DNA of 64,000 nt from Margaritispora aquatica (Eukaryota > Ascomycota > Leotiomycetes > Helotiales > Discinellaceae): positions 3,101,855 through 3,165,854 of the forward strand of contig VJWN01000007.1 in the NCBI GenBank assembly GCA_007644065.1, read 5' to 3'. The position numbers and the translations under genes are program-made. A model generated the notes under the pieces. That model searched no databases, was not told where the DNA came from, and saw only the letters and a program-made list of their open reading frames with translations. Shown one piece after another: positions 49,051 to 60,400 of the stretch; the first letter of the stretch is position 1, and each line of letters starts with the position of its first letter.

Positions 49051-50286
49051 ATGAATTCATATACACCATATAACACGCCCCCTGGAGGCCACCCCGGAAC
49101 CTCAGGATTCTACCCTTACAGCGCGACTCCATCACCCGCTGGATCTCCATCTGGAGGACAACATGGCCAACACTTCTACTCGCGGACTCCCGCGCCTGGT
49201 CCTTCACCACGACAACACACACGACACACTTCCTCCTCTGGCGAGGCCTGGGGATACTCTCCAAGAGCGGACCCGCGTGGAGATCCAAGGGGAGCTTTCT
49301 CCCCGAGATTCAACTCCAGCGGTTATTACGCCACTGCTGCTGCCAATGTGAGTCGAAAGCATAGTTCTTGGTCGGCGCCTCGTCATGAGAGACGGAATTC
49401 TTACTCTTATCGAACCTCTCATGGGGATAGCGACGAGGATGAATATGAATATGTAGACTATCTGGTGGATGGGGTGATCTACAGGCAGTACACTCGCCGG
49501 CCTGCAAAGAGAGACAGTTTCCATAATTATCGTGGGCATGGCACTGATAAGTACTACTATTCTCAGGCAAAACAAGGTCCAGCATATGATCGCGAAGACC
49601 TCAACGGATCACCAATCTATGGCGAGTTCCCTCGCCGCCGTCGCCAGTCCTCCACCACACCTCAAAGCACACCTCTTCGATCGCAAACCGCGCGACCATC
49701 CGCACCACCCAAGAAGGCCGCAATGCCTATCCCTAAAGCCACCGAGGCAGATGCGCGAAAGCACCGCATTCCTCCCGGATATTCTCTCAAAAATTGGGAC
49801 CCCTCCGAAGAACCCATCATGCTCCTCGGCAGTGTGTTTGATGCCAACAGTTTGGGCAAGTGGATCTACGACTGGACAGTCTACCATCATGGACCTGCTA
49901 CACCAATCGCCGACATGGCTGGTGAGCTTTGGCTCTTGTTGATTCAACTTGCCGGCAAGGTCAAGCGTGCCGAGGAATGCATGGGTCGCATTCGCGCTGC
50001 GGAGAACAAGGAGATGGTTGACGACTTCATCGAGTCTGGCGATCGCCTCACTGACAAACTCAAGAAGCTTCTCAAGTCCTGCGAGACCCCCATGTTGAAG
50101 GCTGGCAAGAAGACAGGCAAGGAGACTGCACAACTTGGTAAGAACGCTGGTACCGAGTTTGTCGACTCTATCTTTGGTCGCGACCGTCAACTTGATGCGA
50201 CAGAGAAGTTCATGTCATCCATTCGCCTGTGGAACTTGCGCTTCGATGCGAACTGTGAGGATATCCTCCGCCGACCAGGACAATAA
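49051..50286 (+). CDS. Conserved fungal protein with low-complexity head and helical tail
   Basis: 411 residues in one exon. The first ATG after an acceptor-like TTTTCAG is at 49051 (MNSYTPYNTPPGGHPGTSGF); in-frame codons upstream have no ATG. Residues 1-240 are Ser/Pro/Tyr/Gly-rich and disordered, with an acidic patch (GDSDEDEYEYVDYLVDGV). Residues ~255-411 are a folded helical domain: RIPPGYSLKNWDPSEEPIML, VFDANSLGKWIYDWTVYHHG, ADMAGELWLLLIQLAGKVKR, LTDKLKKLLKSCE and FMSSIRLWNLRFDANCEDIL. Proteins of this build are common in Pezizomycotina and are often given the misleading name 'vegetative cell wall protein gp1'; there is no signal peptide here. Function is unknown. The upstream gap suggests a long leader. 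Confidence 0.82.
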   Translation: MNSYTPYNTPPGGHPGTSGFYPYSATPSPAGSPSGGQHGQHFYSRTPAPGPSPRQHTRHTSSSGEAWGYSPRADPRGDPRGAFSPRFNSSGYYATAAANVSRKHSSWSAPRHERRNSYSYRTSHGDSDEDEYEYVDYLVDGVIYRQYTRRPAKRDSFHNYRGHGTDKYYYSQAKQGPAYDREDLNGSPIYGEFPRRRRQSSTTPQSTPLRSQTARPSAPPKKAAMPIPKATEADARKHRIPPGYSLKNWDPSEEPIMLLGSVFDANSLGKWIYDWTVYHHGPATPIADMAGELWLLLIQLAGKVKRAEECMGRIRAAENKEMVDDFIESGDRLTDKLKKLLKSCETPMLKAGKKTGKETAQLGKNAGTEFVDSIFGRDRQLDATEKFMSSIRLWNLRFDANCEDILRRPGQ

Positions 50287-53200
50287 GTCCCTCTCCCCTT
50301 GTACGACCTCCACCCACCGTACCACATCTCAACAAACAATTATAACCAAAAACATATACACAAGCAAGCGGGAGACAGGAGTCTCACATTGCGTTTATTT
50401 TTCTTACAAACACGTCATGGGCTTATCACGATACCCACCTCTGCGTTTTCCATATGCAACTTTGCATTTTGTAAGAATAAATAGAGAAGGATACATGGCT
50501 CGCGCCAACCACCGGGCACTTAGCGAAGAGAGATGGGACACAGGGCAGCAAGAATGCATCTGGGCGGATATTAGATCGCGCATTTATGGGAGATGGGAAA
50601 GGTTGGGATTGGAAAAGAAGGGACATGAATTGTGTGTTGCGCAGCAGAATTTTGCAGGACAGATACAGCGAGCGAGCGTTTGATTTTTGGGAACTTGGTT
50701 TGGATATTTGCGTTTCATGGGATGGTTAGACAGGTGGAGGAGCAAGAGAGCGCATACTGGACGCTATTGGATCGAATCAACATCATTCCGTGGGAAATTG
50801 TAATCGTATTATTCTGGAGGCAAGACATTGAAGGAGCTGCACTGGCGCATGTTTTCCGCAGTCGGTTTGCGCCCTGCTGTTTTTTGATTTGAGATCAGAG
50901 ATGGAGATGATACCCAGTTTTAGCTTCATATATTTCAATAAAGATTATCAATGCTTTACTTTGCTTGTTTGTCCTATTGCTTTATGACATGAGTTTCTCC
51001 CTTGATTCCCTTTCACTTATGAGGCTCGGTTTTAAATTTGTTCTCACATGCAAATGCATTGCCTCCTTAAATTTGCTTTTTCTATCATCTCTTTTCTCAA
51101 AAATATGACTCGAAGTGACACACAACCTAGACCTTGACTCAGTTTGATACGTGCGTACATTTGGATCTTTTTTTATCTTCTATTTCTGCTCTTATCATTT
51201 AGTGGCTTGTGTTTGTCCAGCCTCGGGAATAGCAAGACAGATTCATTATGTATACGAATTAGACTATCGAATTCTCTCATAACTTCTGCGGATTACAGTG
51301 CTACCGTATCTATTCATCATATCTCCTGCGCTTTGCAGTAGCTTTCAGCACAGACGCTACAGACGCTACCCTTATGCATGCAATACTCATGCAAACCCAA
51401 AACACGAACGGTTGAACCGCACCATCATCATCCCAACTTTCTTTAGTGCTCACGGATCATGAGTTTTTGCTCTCCGGGGCAGGTTCCGGATCTGTTGGAG
51501 GTCGGCAAAAAAGCGATCCGTCTGTGTCAAAACGGCATCTACTTCATCTCCATGTCAACTACCAAAATGCTTTTGATCCGAGACTGGAACATACATACGA
51601 TACAGCTGTACATACTTGCAGGTCGGCAGGCAAGCATGCAACATGCAATGACCCCGCTGGACCACGCATCTCAGTTCTCACGATGAAAACGCATTACGCA
51701 CCAGAGTATGCAAGAGAAGGCCATTTGTGTTGTGCATCTTTCCTCTCCATTGCACTCTGTTTGATGCAAGAAGGAGGGGTAATCTTCAGCCAGCAATGCA
51801 AATCAGGATATCATGACTCTGCTGAGCACTGTGGTTCGTCAGTTAATGTACCAGCGCACAAGTTCTCATGATCCCAATGAAAACAAGTCCCACTACACCC
51901 TTGTGGGAACAACCTTACAGCACAACAAGTTAGCTACCTTACCGTAAGCGCGTTCTAGAAGTTGGCTTCTCGATTACTTGTATATCCACTTGGCATGAAG
52001 GCTGGGCACGGGCAGGCACGAATTGGGATGAAACGCATATTGCACAACATACCTTACTTAGAGGGAAAATTGGGTAAGGGATGCCATGGAATGTCAGTGA
52101 AATGGGTCTCGAGACGGATAGAAGATGCGATTAGCCAATCCGTCTTATGTTTTCTGCCTAGATACGATGCTGGTGTGTTGTGCAAGGAGGGCTGAGTCTT
52201 GACAATTTTTGGTTGGAGGTTTGGCGACGGCCCAAAGGAAGCCCAACGCCCGTTTGATATTTGCAGCCTTGAAGACTTCATTCTAAGAAAACATCTGGAT
52301 CATGGGTGTAATTTTCTGCATCTGTGAGGCTCGGATTTATGTTTGGCAACCGAGCCTGCTCTGACATATTGATTGAGGAGCACTTGTGTTGCTTGCAAAC
52401 CACCGTGTACAGTCTTCCCTCTTCCCATCTTCAACTCTGTGGGTGCTTTATCCGACTTGGGGTTTGTCCAGAGGTTTGCTGGGGGGGGGCGTTTTTTTTT
52501 AGACAAACGTCATTATCATCAACAACAACATATTCTGCTCGCTTCGTAGCCACATGTACGATGCAAGTGGGCTTATCGCATGATGCGTCTTACGAGCGTG
52601 GTGTATGCATCACTCATCATGACACTTGCCTTACATACTCGATCTTAAGAGGAAGATAGACGCGAGATGTGGATCTGTAAGCACAAGAGCGTGTGTCGAT
52701 AACAGGAAAGATACAATCTTGATTACTTAGCCTCTCTCTCTCTCTCTCTCTCTCTTTCCAATCTCATAATGGAAACATAAGCTCAGCCTTCTAAGATTAT
52801 TCTCCCGCTGTTGAGAAGAACTCGGCGCTCCCGCATGCATGTCACTTTGATATTCAACGGGAGGATAAATGCAAAAAGTGACATCTGTCACCTCAATCAC
52901 ATACCTACCATGTGAGATTATTGACCACACTTACGCGAACAGCCAATAGTAAGCAATGCATACCCGGGGATTTCGGCTTTGGCGGCTAAAGAGACTGAAA
53001 AATCTTTTCTGAATGGTGCGTGATGTACTTGCGGTACAAGAGAGCTGGTAAGGCCACTGTGTTGTGTTTCGCTGGTAATTTGTGGATAGAATGCGAAAAA
53101 GTGTGCGCATCATAAGACAGCACAAGATGAGTAACAAAAATGGGTTTCTCATCCTTCTCACCATTCAAATGAAGTGAAGAACAAAACGGGAGAAATAAGA

Positions 53201-54178
53201 TGGGTTCATGGAGGGGTCGAATGAGGGGTAAATTTCTACCAAATGCCGTTTGGAATGGCATGAACGATTCAAACTAGAACTAGATTTTCTTGTTTCTTTT
53301 TTCTCCCGCTTCTCGGCTGTGCCTGCAGATCAATATGTTGCTATTGCTCAAGAAGATGGTATAACCTTGCTGTGTAATGTGGTACAAGTACAGATAAATA
53401 AAGATCAATGCAAGGATGAGAAATCTCCAGAATGAGGGGCATTTCTATTTTAGGCCCGCTTCGCGTTTGTTCTTGACCCTTGCCACATGGTGATCCATTT
53501 TCAGAGATTTTCGAACTCTGCGAAACATCAACACATTCCAGAGCGCAAAAGATCGAACCAAGTAACGCTTATGGCACACAAGACACACTGCCATTAGTAC
53601 TTTGCAGCTCGCGAGGAGATTTGGCGTTCCTGACCGCTCCCTTTTCATACCGACTACGCCGCATGATACGCAACCTTCCTACTCACCGCATTCTCCAATT
53701 CCCATCTGCGACAACTTCAGCCGACTAGGACTGAAGACCGACTACACTGTTGTGCATCATTGATTCAACTGCTGTTCTGCGAGCTCCAACTAGCAGATAC
53801 AACTCTTTGTGTGCTAGCCGCCCATCTAGTATGGCCCCCAATCCAACTGTGCTCCCATACACCACTTTAGCTTCGAATCAGCCTTCATCACTATCACAAT
53901 CCATCATTCACCATCCAGCGCTTGAAGTGCGGCTACTTGGCTTGACTTTGGGAGCAGCCACACATTGGATCAAAACCACGCGACAAAAATCAAGGTTATT
54001 GTGACGAGAAGTGGCGACAAGGCTACCACAAGAGGAGGAGGCTCTCGTCCCGTAGGATTCTTATCAATTCGACGCTGCCTTTGTTTTGTGACATTTGGCA
54101 AGTTTAGCGCTTGAGGCTGAGATTGGTCTGGCTGTTGACAGAAGAAGACCTCCACAAAAGTAAGGCTTGCACACAAGT
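50287..54178. other. Gene-poor stretch of 3.9 kb
   Basis: This probably starts with the 3' untranslated region of the preceding gene. Several frames of 60-180 codons occur, but their composition is not protein-like. A (CT)n microsatellite at 52732-52756 and short G and T runs near 52483-52500 are present. No gene is called. Confidence 0.5.
52732..52756. repeat. (CT)n microsatellite
   Basis: About twelve uninterrupted CT units lie in intergenic sequence. Confidence 0.9.
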
Positions 54179-55257
54179 ATGCATTACATACGCTTTCTCA
54201 AATCTCCCCGTCTTGTCAAAACTCCCGGACTACAGACTCTGACAGCAAAAATCACTGTTACTACCGACTTGGGCGAGACATTTTTGGCTGTCGACATTGG
54301 GCTCGTGGTGGAGCTAGAAATAGACAATGGAGATGGCACTGGAAGATTGGTCGATACTAAGGGCAAATACTTTCTGTGGAAAGGAAGAGATGGTATGCGC
54401 GCATTGGAAGTCTCAATCCAAGTGCCTATGAATAAAGTGTGCCAAGATGGAAGGACGATGAAGATGCTTGTTCGACCCAAGGATTCTCGCCTTTCTGTTG
54501 ACACATTTACAGAAGTGCTACAAAATAAGCACGGTGGTGTGGTTACTGCTCGGAGCATGGATGTCTACTCAAGTGAAGTCGGCATGGCAGAAAGAGTCTT
54601 CAATTATGGGAAGGAGGTGAGCATATGGGAAGAGACTGGAGAATCGATAGCAAGGCACATTTGGTATGTGCTGGTCAGGTACGTTTTCCTCAACTAACAT
54701 GAGTTAGGGATGCGGGCGTAGTTTTGTCCGCATATCTTGCCATTGGGAAAGGACTTCAGCTACCACTCCTGCATAGCATGCTAAAGAGATCGAAATTGAA
54801 AATTCTGGAGCTAGGTGCGGGATGTGGCATCGTTGGCATCACGCTGGCACAATTCTATTCAAATCTCAGCAGTGTGGTTCTTACCGATCTTGAAGAGGCC
54901 ACAGATATCCTTGACAAGAATCTGGCTTCATTCTCCACAGCTGGGCCAGTACATCAAGTGCTTGACTGGTCATTACCTTTGCCCTCGTTAATTGCTACAA
55001 CACAATGGGACTTGGTGTTGGTAGCGGACTGCACATACAATCCCGATGTAGTCCCTGACCTCGTGAAGACTCTTTCGAGTATTCGGCGGAAGGGCGAGAC
55101 TTTGGTCTGTCTCGCGATGAAGGTAAGGCATGAGAGTGAGATGGTGTTCTTTGATCTTATGGTTGAGGCTGGTTGGGAAGTGAGTGAGAAGATGACGCTG
55201 GACCTGCCAGTGTTGGGAGCCGAGGTTGAGGAGATTAAAGTGTATGTATTTGCTTGA
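54179..55257 (+). CDS. Putative lysine methyltransferase, methyltransferase-16 (METTL21-like) family
   Basis: Exons 54179-54663 and 54708-55257; 44-nt intron (GTATGT...GTTAG); 344 residues. The N-terminal half is a beta-rich extension (TLTAKITVTTDLGETFLAVD). The C-terminal half is a class I SAM fold: the W of HIW/DAG just before the core, motif I LKILELGAGCGIVGI, the acidic VVLTDLEEATDIL, WDLVLVADCTYNPDVVPDLV in place of the DxxY region, and a final strand (EEIKVYVFA). Family members methylate lysines on elongation factors, chaperones or other proteins in the cytosol. The exact substrate cannot be read here. The gene is isolated between gene-poor sequence and a pseudogene. Confidence 0.85.
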
Positions 55258-55694
55258 ATATACAAGATTGCTTTCTGCTTCTGGTTTTATTTTCAGTTTT
55301 CTCACATTTAATACAAGTAAGAGGTGTCAGGACGAGATCTCGTTTCAATTGAAGTTGAGTCTTTAGACTTCCGTTTAGTTACCACAAAGTGAGGCAAGGA
55401 AGCAGAGAACATTTCCCGAAGCCGCGAAACTAAGTTTTAGTCCCGCGAAACCTTTTGGAAAACCCTGCTTGACAACGGAGCCCAGATTATACAGCTCAAG
55501 GAGCTACTCAATTCGACCATCGAAATTATCCGGGCGACCAAACGATGCGTAAGTATGGCATGGAAAGAAAAAGTCTCGGCAAGACCGAAGCATTCACGAG
55601 TGTTTCGGAGACAATGCAATAGTTTTCCAGGACTCACAATTCATTTAGCAATCGGTCCTCTATTGAAACTAACTGTCACAGGTTTCGAATTTAG
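55258..55694. other. Intergenic spacer
   Basis: This spacer lies between the methyltransferase gene and the decayed SnoaL-like gene, which are convergent. Nothing is recognised in it. Confidence 0.4.
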
Positions 55695-56412
55695 CTACTC
55701 AGGCTTGTTTTCGCCGTTCCACCACCAGTTCGGTGCCTTTCCCTCCATCCACTCATGGATCGCCTCATATATCTTAACGAACTCCTCATTATGCATAGTC
55801 GCCAGATTCTTAATGACTGGGTGTCCAATGGTTGCTTGCGCAACAGCCATAGTATCTTGTCTTTCTCATAGAATGACTTATAGTATTTCACTTTCCAATC
55901 TCCAGCCCCGTTCGTCAGACAGAAGAAAATGAAGCGAACATCGCAGTCTACATCAAATTGGCAGTTAGTCACGGGATCCGTAAATCGCTGCGTAGTGGTC
56001 GCCTTTAGCTTGCCCACTGCACGAGACTTTGCGAGGTTTAGGTCAACTAGAGTTCCGATCTCGCGGTGCATGATGAAATCGCCGTTCTTGCGACCTTCTT
56101 TGGAAACTCTGATGAAATCATCGATAGACAGACCACCACTCCAGGCTGGGCATATCCATTAGCAACTTCCTCATCCTCGCCCTATTTGGAAATTTGGAAA
56201 TCCCGGGATCAAAGGACTTAATAGTCCACATATAAGCGTCTTCACTAAAAAGGCTACGGTAATTGTTCGTTCCACTCAGACGAATCACGGTAGACAGGCC
56301 AGCCTTTGCAAAGCTCCGACACGCGGTAAGGGGCCAAGATCTCCTCTATACTACCGTTGATATAAGAGTAAGTGATTCGCTGGACCTCTTTCTCAGTCAT
56401 ATTGTAAACCAT
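55695..56412 (-). pseudogene. Decayed SnoaL-like domain gene
   Basis: A start ([20 protein letters not shown]) and an end (EWMEGKAPNWWWNGENKPE) of a SnoaL/NTF2-like fungal protein are recognisable, but in different frames. Frame breaks occur near 56262-56272 (WNE to [12 protein letters not shown]) and near 55848-55858 (KDKI to VAQATIGHPVIKN). Between YMW and WSGGLSIDDFIRVSKEG lies ~75 nt ending in a branch-site/CCCAG, but without a GT donor where one is needed, so an intron may have lost its 5' splice site. The middle (GDFIMHREIGTLVDLN; QFDVDCDVRFIFFCLT) is well kept. The part between KDKI and VAQA is much shorter than I remember in relatives. A gene broken recently, next to an AT-rich repeat island. 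Confidence 0.7.
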
Positions 56413-57364
56413 GATTGAAATGTTTGCTGATTTGCTTTACTTAAATTGTTGTGTATACGAGGAGCGTAAAAGAACGAGGATGATATTCGATTGAAGTGAA
56501 TGACCCCTCCATATCTTTGTATCTTTATATCTTTCACATATTCCTACGGTGGCATGTTCTCCTATATCATACTGCAGAACCTCAAACGTGGGCATAGAGA
56601 GTGAACCGTAATGAGCGGAGCGGAGTTCCCACTATATTTCAATGACATCAGTTATAATCAGCTTTAGTATTAACACATGACACCATGATCTCTCTAAGTC
56701 CACCGTGGGATGACCTTTGTGCCTAGTGGATACGTTTCAACAGAACAAGTATTTCGTTAGTATACACTCATGCTAATTTGTCTTTAGGTTACATGAGAAT
56801 GTCCTTACTCGGCCATACGCTGGCTAGTCAATGGAGCGCTTTTGTCATGCCACCGTCTTTGGAACTTATCTCGGGACCGAAGGTTTGTGTTTAAGACGAC
56901 AGTCGAATATTTTAGTGCGCTTTTTTAAATATTATTAAAGAACTAGGGGTTTTTATTGTATTATAAAGACTTAGGGATTTTATTTTATAGTAAATATTTC
57001 AGAATTACCTGGAGTGATTTTAACAAATGTAGATCCTTATCTTTATACCCTAACTAACGATAGAGTCATTATATAAATAGAAATTTATACTTATTGATAA
57101 TATATCTAGAATTACTACGAATGATTTACCGTATTCTACATCCTTACCTTTTATCTTGAACCAGCGATGGGGTCATTATATAAAACACTTAAAAGTACTC
57201 AAGTAGGATAGCCTAGTTAGATAAATAGACCTAACCCTCCAACCCTAAACTCATTAAATGGCCAGATACCCTCAGTAAGTCCCTTCAACCATAAGCAGTT
57301 AGCTCCACAAACGCTACAAACGGCAATCATCTATTAGAGCCTCCCAATCTTGCTTCTCAAGTTG
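56413..57364. repeat. AT-rich repeat island, RIP-like
   Basis: The sequence from about 56900 is very rich in A/T with many TA steps and stop codons, as left by repeat-induced point mutation. A block at 56935-57000 closely resembles 63838-63900. Two diverged direct copies lie at about 57002-57083 and 57111-57191, sharing TTACATCCTTA/TAGATCCTTA-like and GGTCATTATATAAA/GAGTCATTATATAAA-like words. A CCCTAA-like stretch (CTAACCCTCCAACCCTAA) is at 57231-57248. Probably remnants of a transposon; no coding capacity is visible. Confidence 0.6.
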
Positions 57365-57419
57365 CTACAATAAATCAAAAACAAGTTTCCACCTTTCACC
57401 CTCTGTTGTGATTCTTGGC

Positions 57420-60400
57420 TCAATCCACTTCCTGAAGAACCTGTGCTTCGGTTTGTAAGAAAGTCTCGCTCCTGATAGGTCGCCAAGCCATATATCCTCC
57501 TCTTCGGGGAACGGTTCGATGTAGACCAAATGTCCATAGGAAATTCCATGGGGAGTCTGTGGTTAGAAGAGGATTATGAAGCCTTACAGGAATTTCTGTA
57601 CAGTTGGTTTTAATATCCAGAAATGTGAGTTGCCCAGAAGCATGCCCCAACACCAAGGTGTTCTGGCTGATCGCAGAACACGTCGGCCTGTATTCATCAG
57701 GAAGCCAAATTAGACGTTTCCCCGAGTCGTCAGTAATCCAATTGCCATCTATGGTGAGAGCAGGCTGAAATTCTTTCAGACTTACACCGGTCGAGGTGGG
57801 CCAAAAGTGTAAGCGCTCAATCGCATTCTGAAGATATTCCTTGTTCTCCTCAACGGCCATGACATCTTCATCTGTAATAATAACTTCAATATGTTCTGGA
57901 ATTCCACAATAGCCGCCGATGGTTTGATTCGTGTCTGAATTGACAAACTTCCAGAAATGGCCAACAAACGTTTGCTGTGTCAATTCATGGTGGGGTTTAA
58001 TGGTCCAGTAATGCTTCGAAATACCCTTCATATCAAGCCAGAAGAACATTACATCAACATCGCTTTCGTTGACGAACGTAACGTGAGTACTCTCTCCGGT
58101 CATTAGGCTGTGGGAAAGTGGCGATTCTAGCCTCAACTCTCCTCCTTCCACTGTTCTTTTCTCGATTCCTGTGGCAACATCCCATAACTTTATGGTCTTG
58201 TCGATCGATATCGAGGCGAGGAGTTTTCCGTCTGGCGAAAAGGTAATGCCGTTAACCCATTCCTCGTGGCCCTCAAGTTTCTGCCGCTCTTCCTCTTTGA
58301 CAACATCCCACAGCTTGACTGAGTTGTCTCCTGCAGTTGCCAGAAGTTTGCTGTCAGGCGAGAATGCTAGATCGTTAATCCACGCCTCGTGGCTGCCGAC
58401 AATCTTCTTTCCCATACCAGACACTGCATCCCACAACTTAACAGTGTTGTCGTGCGATACTGATGCTAATAATTTACGGTCAGGCGAGAACATAAGGACA
58501 TTGACCCAACCTTTATGGTCCTCATCACTAATCTCTCGCTTTGTGTTTACCATTGTATCCCAAAGCTTAATAGTCTTGTCGTTTGACGCCGTTGCCAGCA
58601 TCTTCCCATCAGGGGAGAAGACAATGTCCGAGAGCCATCCTTTGTGGCCTTCAAAACTCTGCTGCTCTGTTCCTGAGGCTATATGCCACATAGTTACTGT
58701 CTCGAATGATCCTGAAACCAACAGGTTACCATCCGGAGAGATGGCTATACCAGTAACCATCTCATGGTCTTGAAATCTTTGCACCTCATCTCCTGTATCA
58801 GTATCCCAGACCCTTATAGTGCTGTTGAACGCCCTTGTGGCGAGCAGTTTCCCATTGGACGATAATGTCAACGGATCACCATACTCGTCGAAAGCTCCGA
58901 GTGTCTGATGTTCAGTTCCTGCCGTCACATTCCATAGCTTGACCTCTGACTTGTCCTTCGATGCTGTAGCCAATAGCCTGTCATCGGGAAGAAAGACAAT
59001 AGTTGTAATATTTGCTCCATGGCCTCTCAAGGTGTGAAGCTCAGTGCCTGTAGTCACATTCCACAGCTTCACTGTCTTATCGCGCGATCCTGAAGCTATG
59101 AGTTTGCCATCGGATGAGAAGGCAATGACATCAACTGGTCCTTGATGTCCTCTAAGATTGTACCGCTCCAGCCCTGTGGCTGCGTCCCACAATCTCACTG
59201 TGTGGAAGCGTGTTGCCAATGCCAGAGTTTTGTTATCAGGGGAGAATACAATGGATGTAATGGAATCACCATTCAATTTATATGTCAACCGTTCGACTCC
59301 TGTAGCTGCATCCCAGATCCTGATCAAACCATCTTCCGTTGCTGACGCCAGCAGTTTGCTATCAGATGAGAATGTTATCGCATAGTAAAAAGCATTATGT
59401 CCTTCGAGTGTCTGATGTAAGGCACTCCAGTCTTGTCTGACATTGGGTAGTTTTTCTATCCAGTGTGGTACCTGACCTCTCAGGTGTTGACGCACGATAC
59501 TCTTCTCTGGTGCGAAAAGAAGAGCAGAGCAATACAACTGGAGCGGATTATTCTCAATTGCGGAGCGACTATACAAGACGAAGCGACGGGCATCATGAAC
59601 GAAAGCCGACAAATGTGGACAGTTTCCGGCCTTAAATCTGCGTTAGTAGTTACCCAGATGTCGTTTAATCAGACTTACTAAGGTAATAGACCTCAAAGCA
59701 TCGATGGCATAGATAGCGTCAGAGACTTTTCCCATCCAAATCAATGCCTCTAACCAATGGAGAAGATGCTGCTGTAAGAACTTGTGAACTTGGCCGCCAT
59801 CACTGACTTTTGCTTCACTCTTTTCAAGGTGCTGGATCCAGTAAAGACATGCATATTGCAACTCACGAGGCAGGTCAAGCTGGATTCGGCTATCATTGAC
59901 ATCTTTGACAGATGTGCCAAAACCATCCAATCCACAGATATTTTGTTTCAATGCTTGAGACATAATTTGAATACATTGGTCCACCAATGTCTGATGAGTG
60001 TTGCGTTCGTTGACTTGGAAGTTGGTATCCGTACATCGCTCTTTATTGAGTAAAAAGTCCCGGAATGACGGATGATGGAGCCGAAGCGGCTTATTTTGAT
60101 CTTGTGGGATATCCAAAATGGAGTGTAGCTCGTCCAGTGTTTGGTTTGCGTATTGTTTCGAGACACGAATTAATGTGCTGAGAGAGGAGATGCAAAGGGG
60201 TTGAAGGAGGGTGATAATGCTTCCCAAAATGTGCCTTAGGAGTGTATATAATTCTTCTTTCTCATCATCTGTGTACTCTGACGAGACACTTTGCCGGAGC
60301 ACGGTGAAGTAGATCTGGTCGAGATGCTTTTCCGGGGCTGTCAGAGCGCTCTGGCTCTCTTTAACAATCATTTCAAGTCTTTTAGCAGCAAATCTCTTCC

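Noticed and set aside
51446..51871. 141-codon open frame in the 50-54 kb gap
   Set aside because: No protein-like pattern, no splice partners, no recognisable motif.
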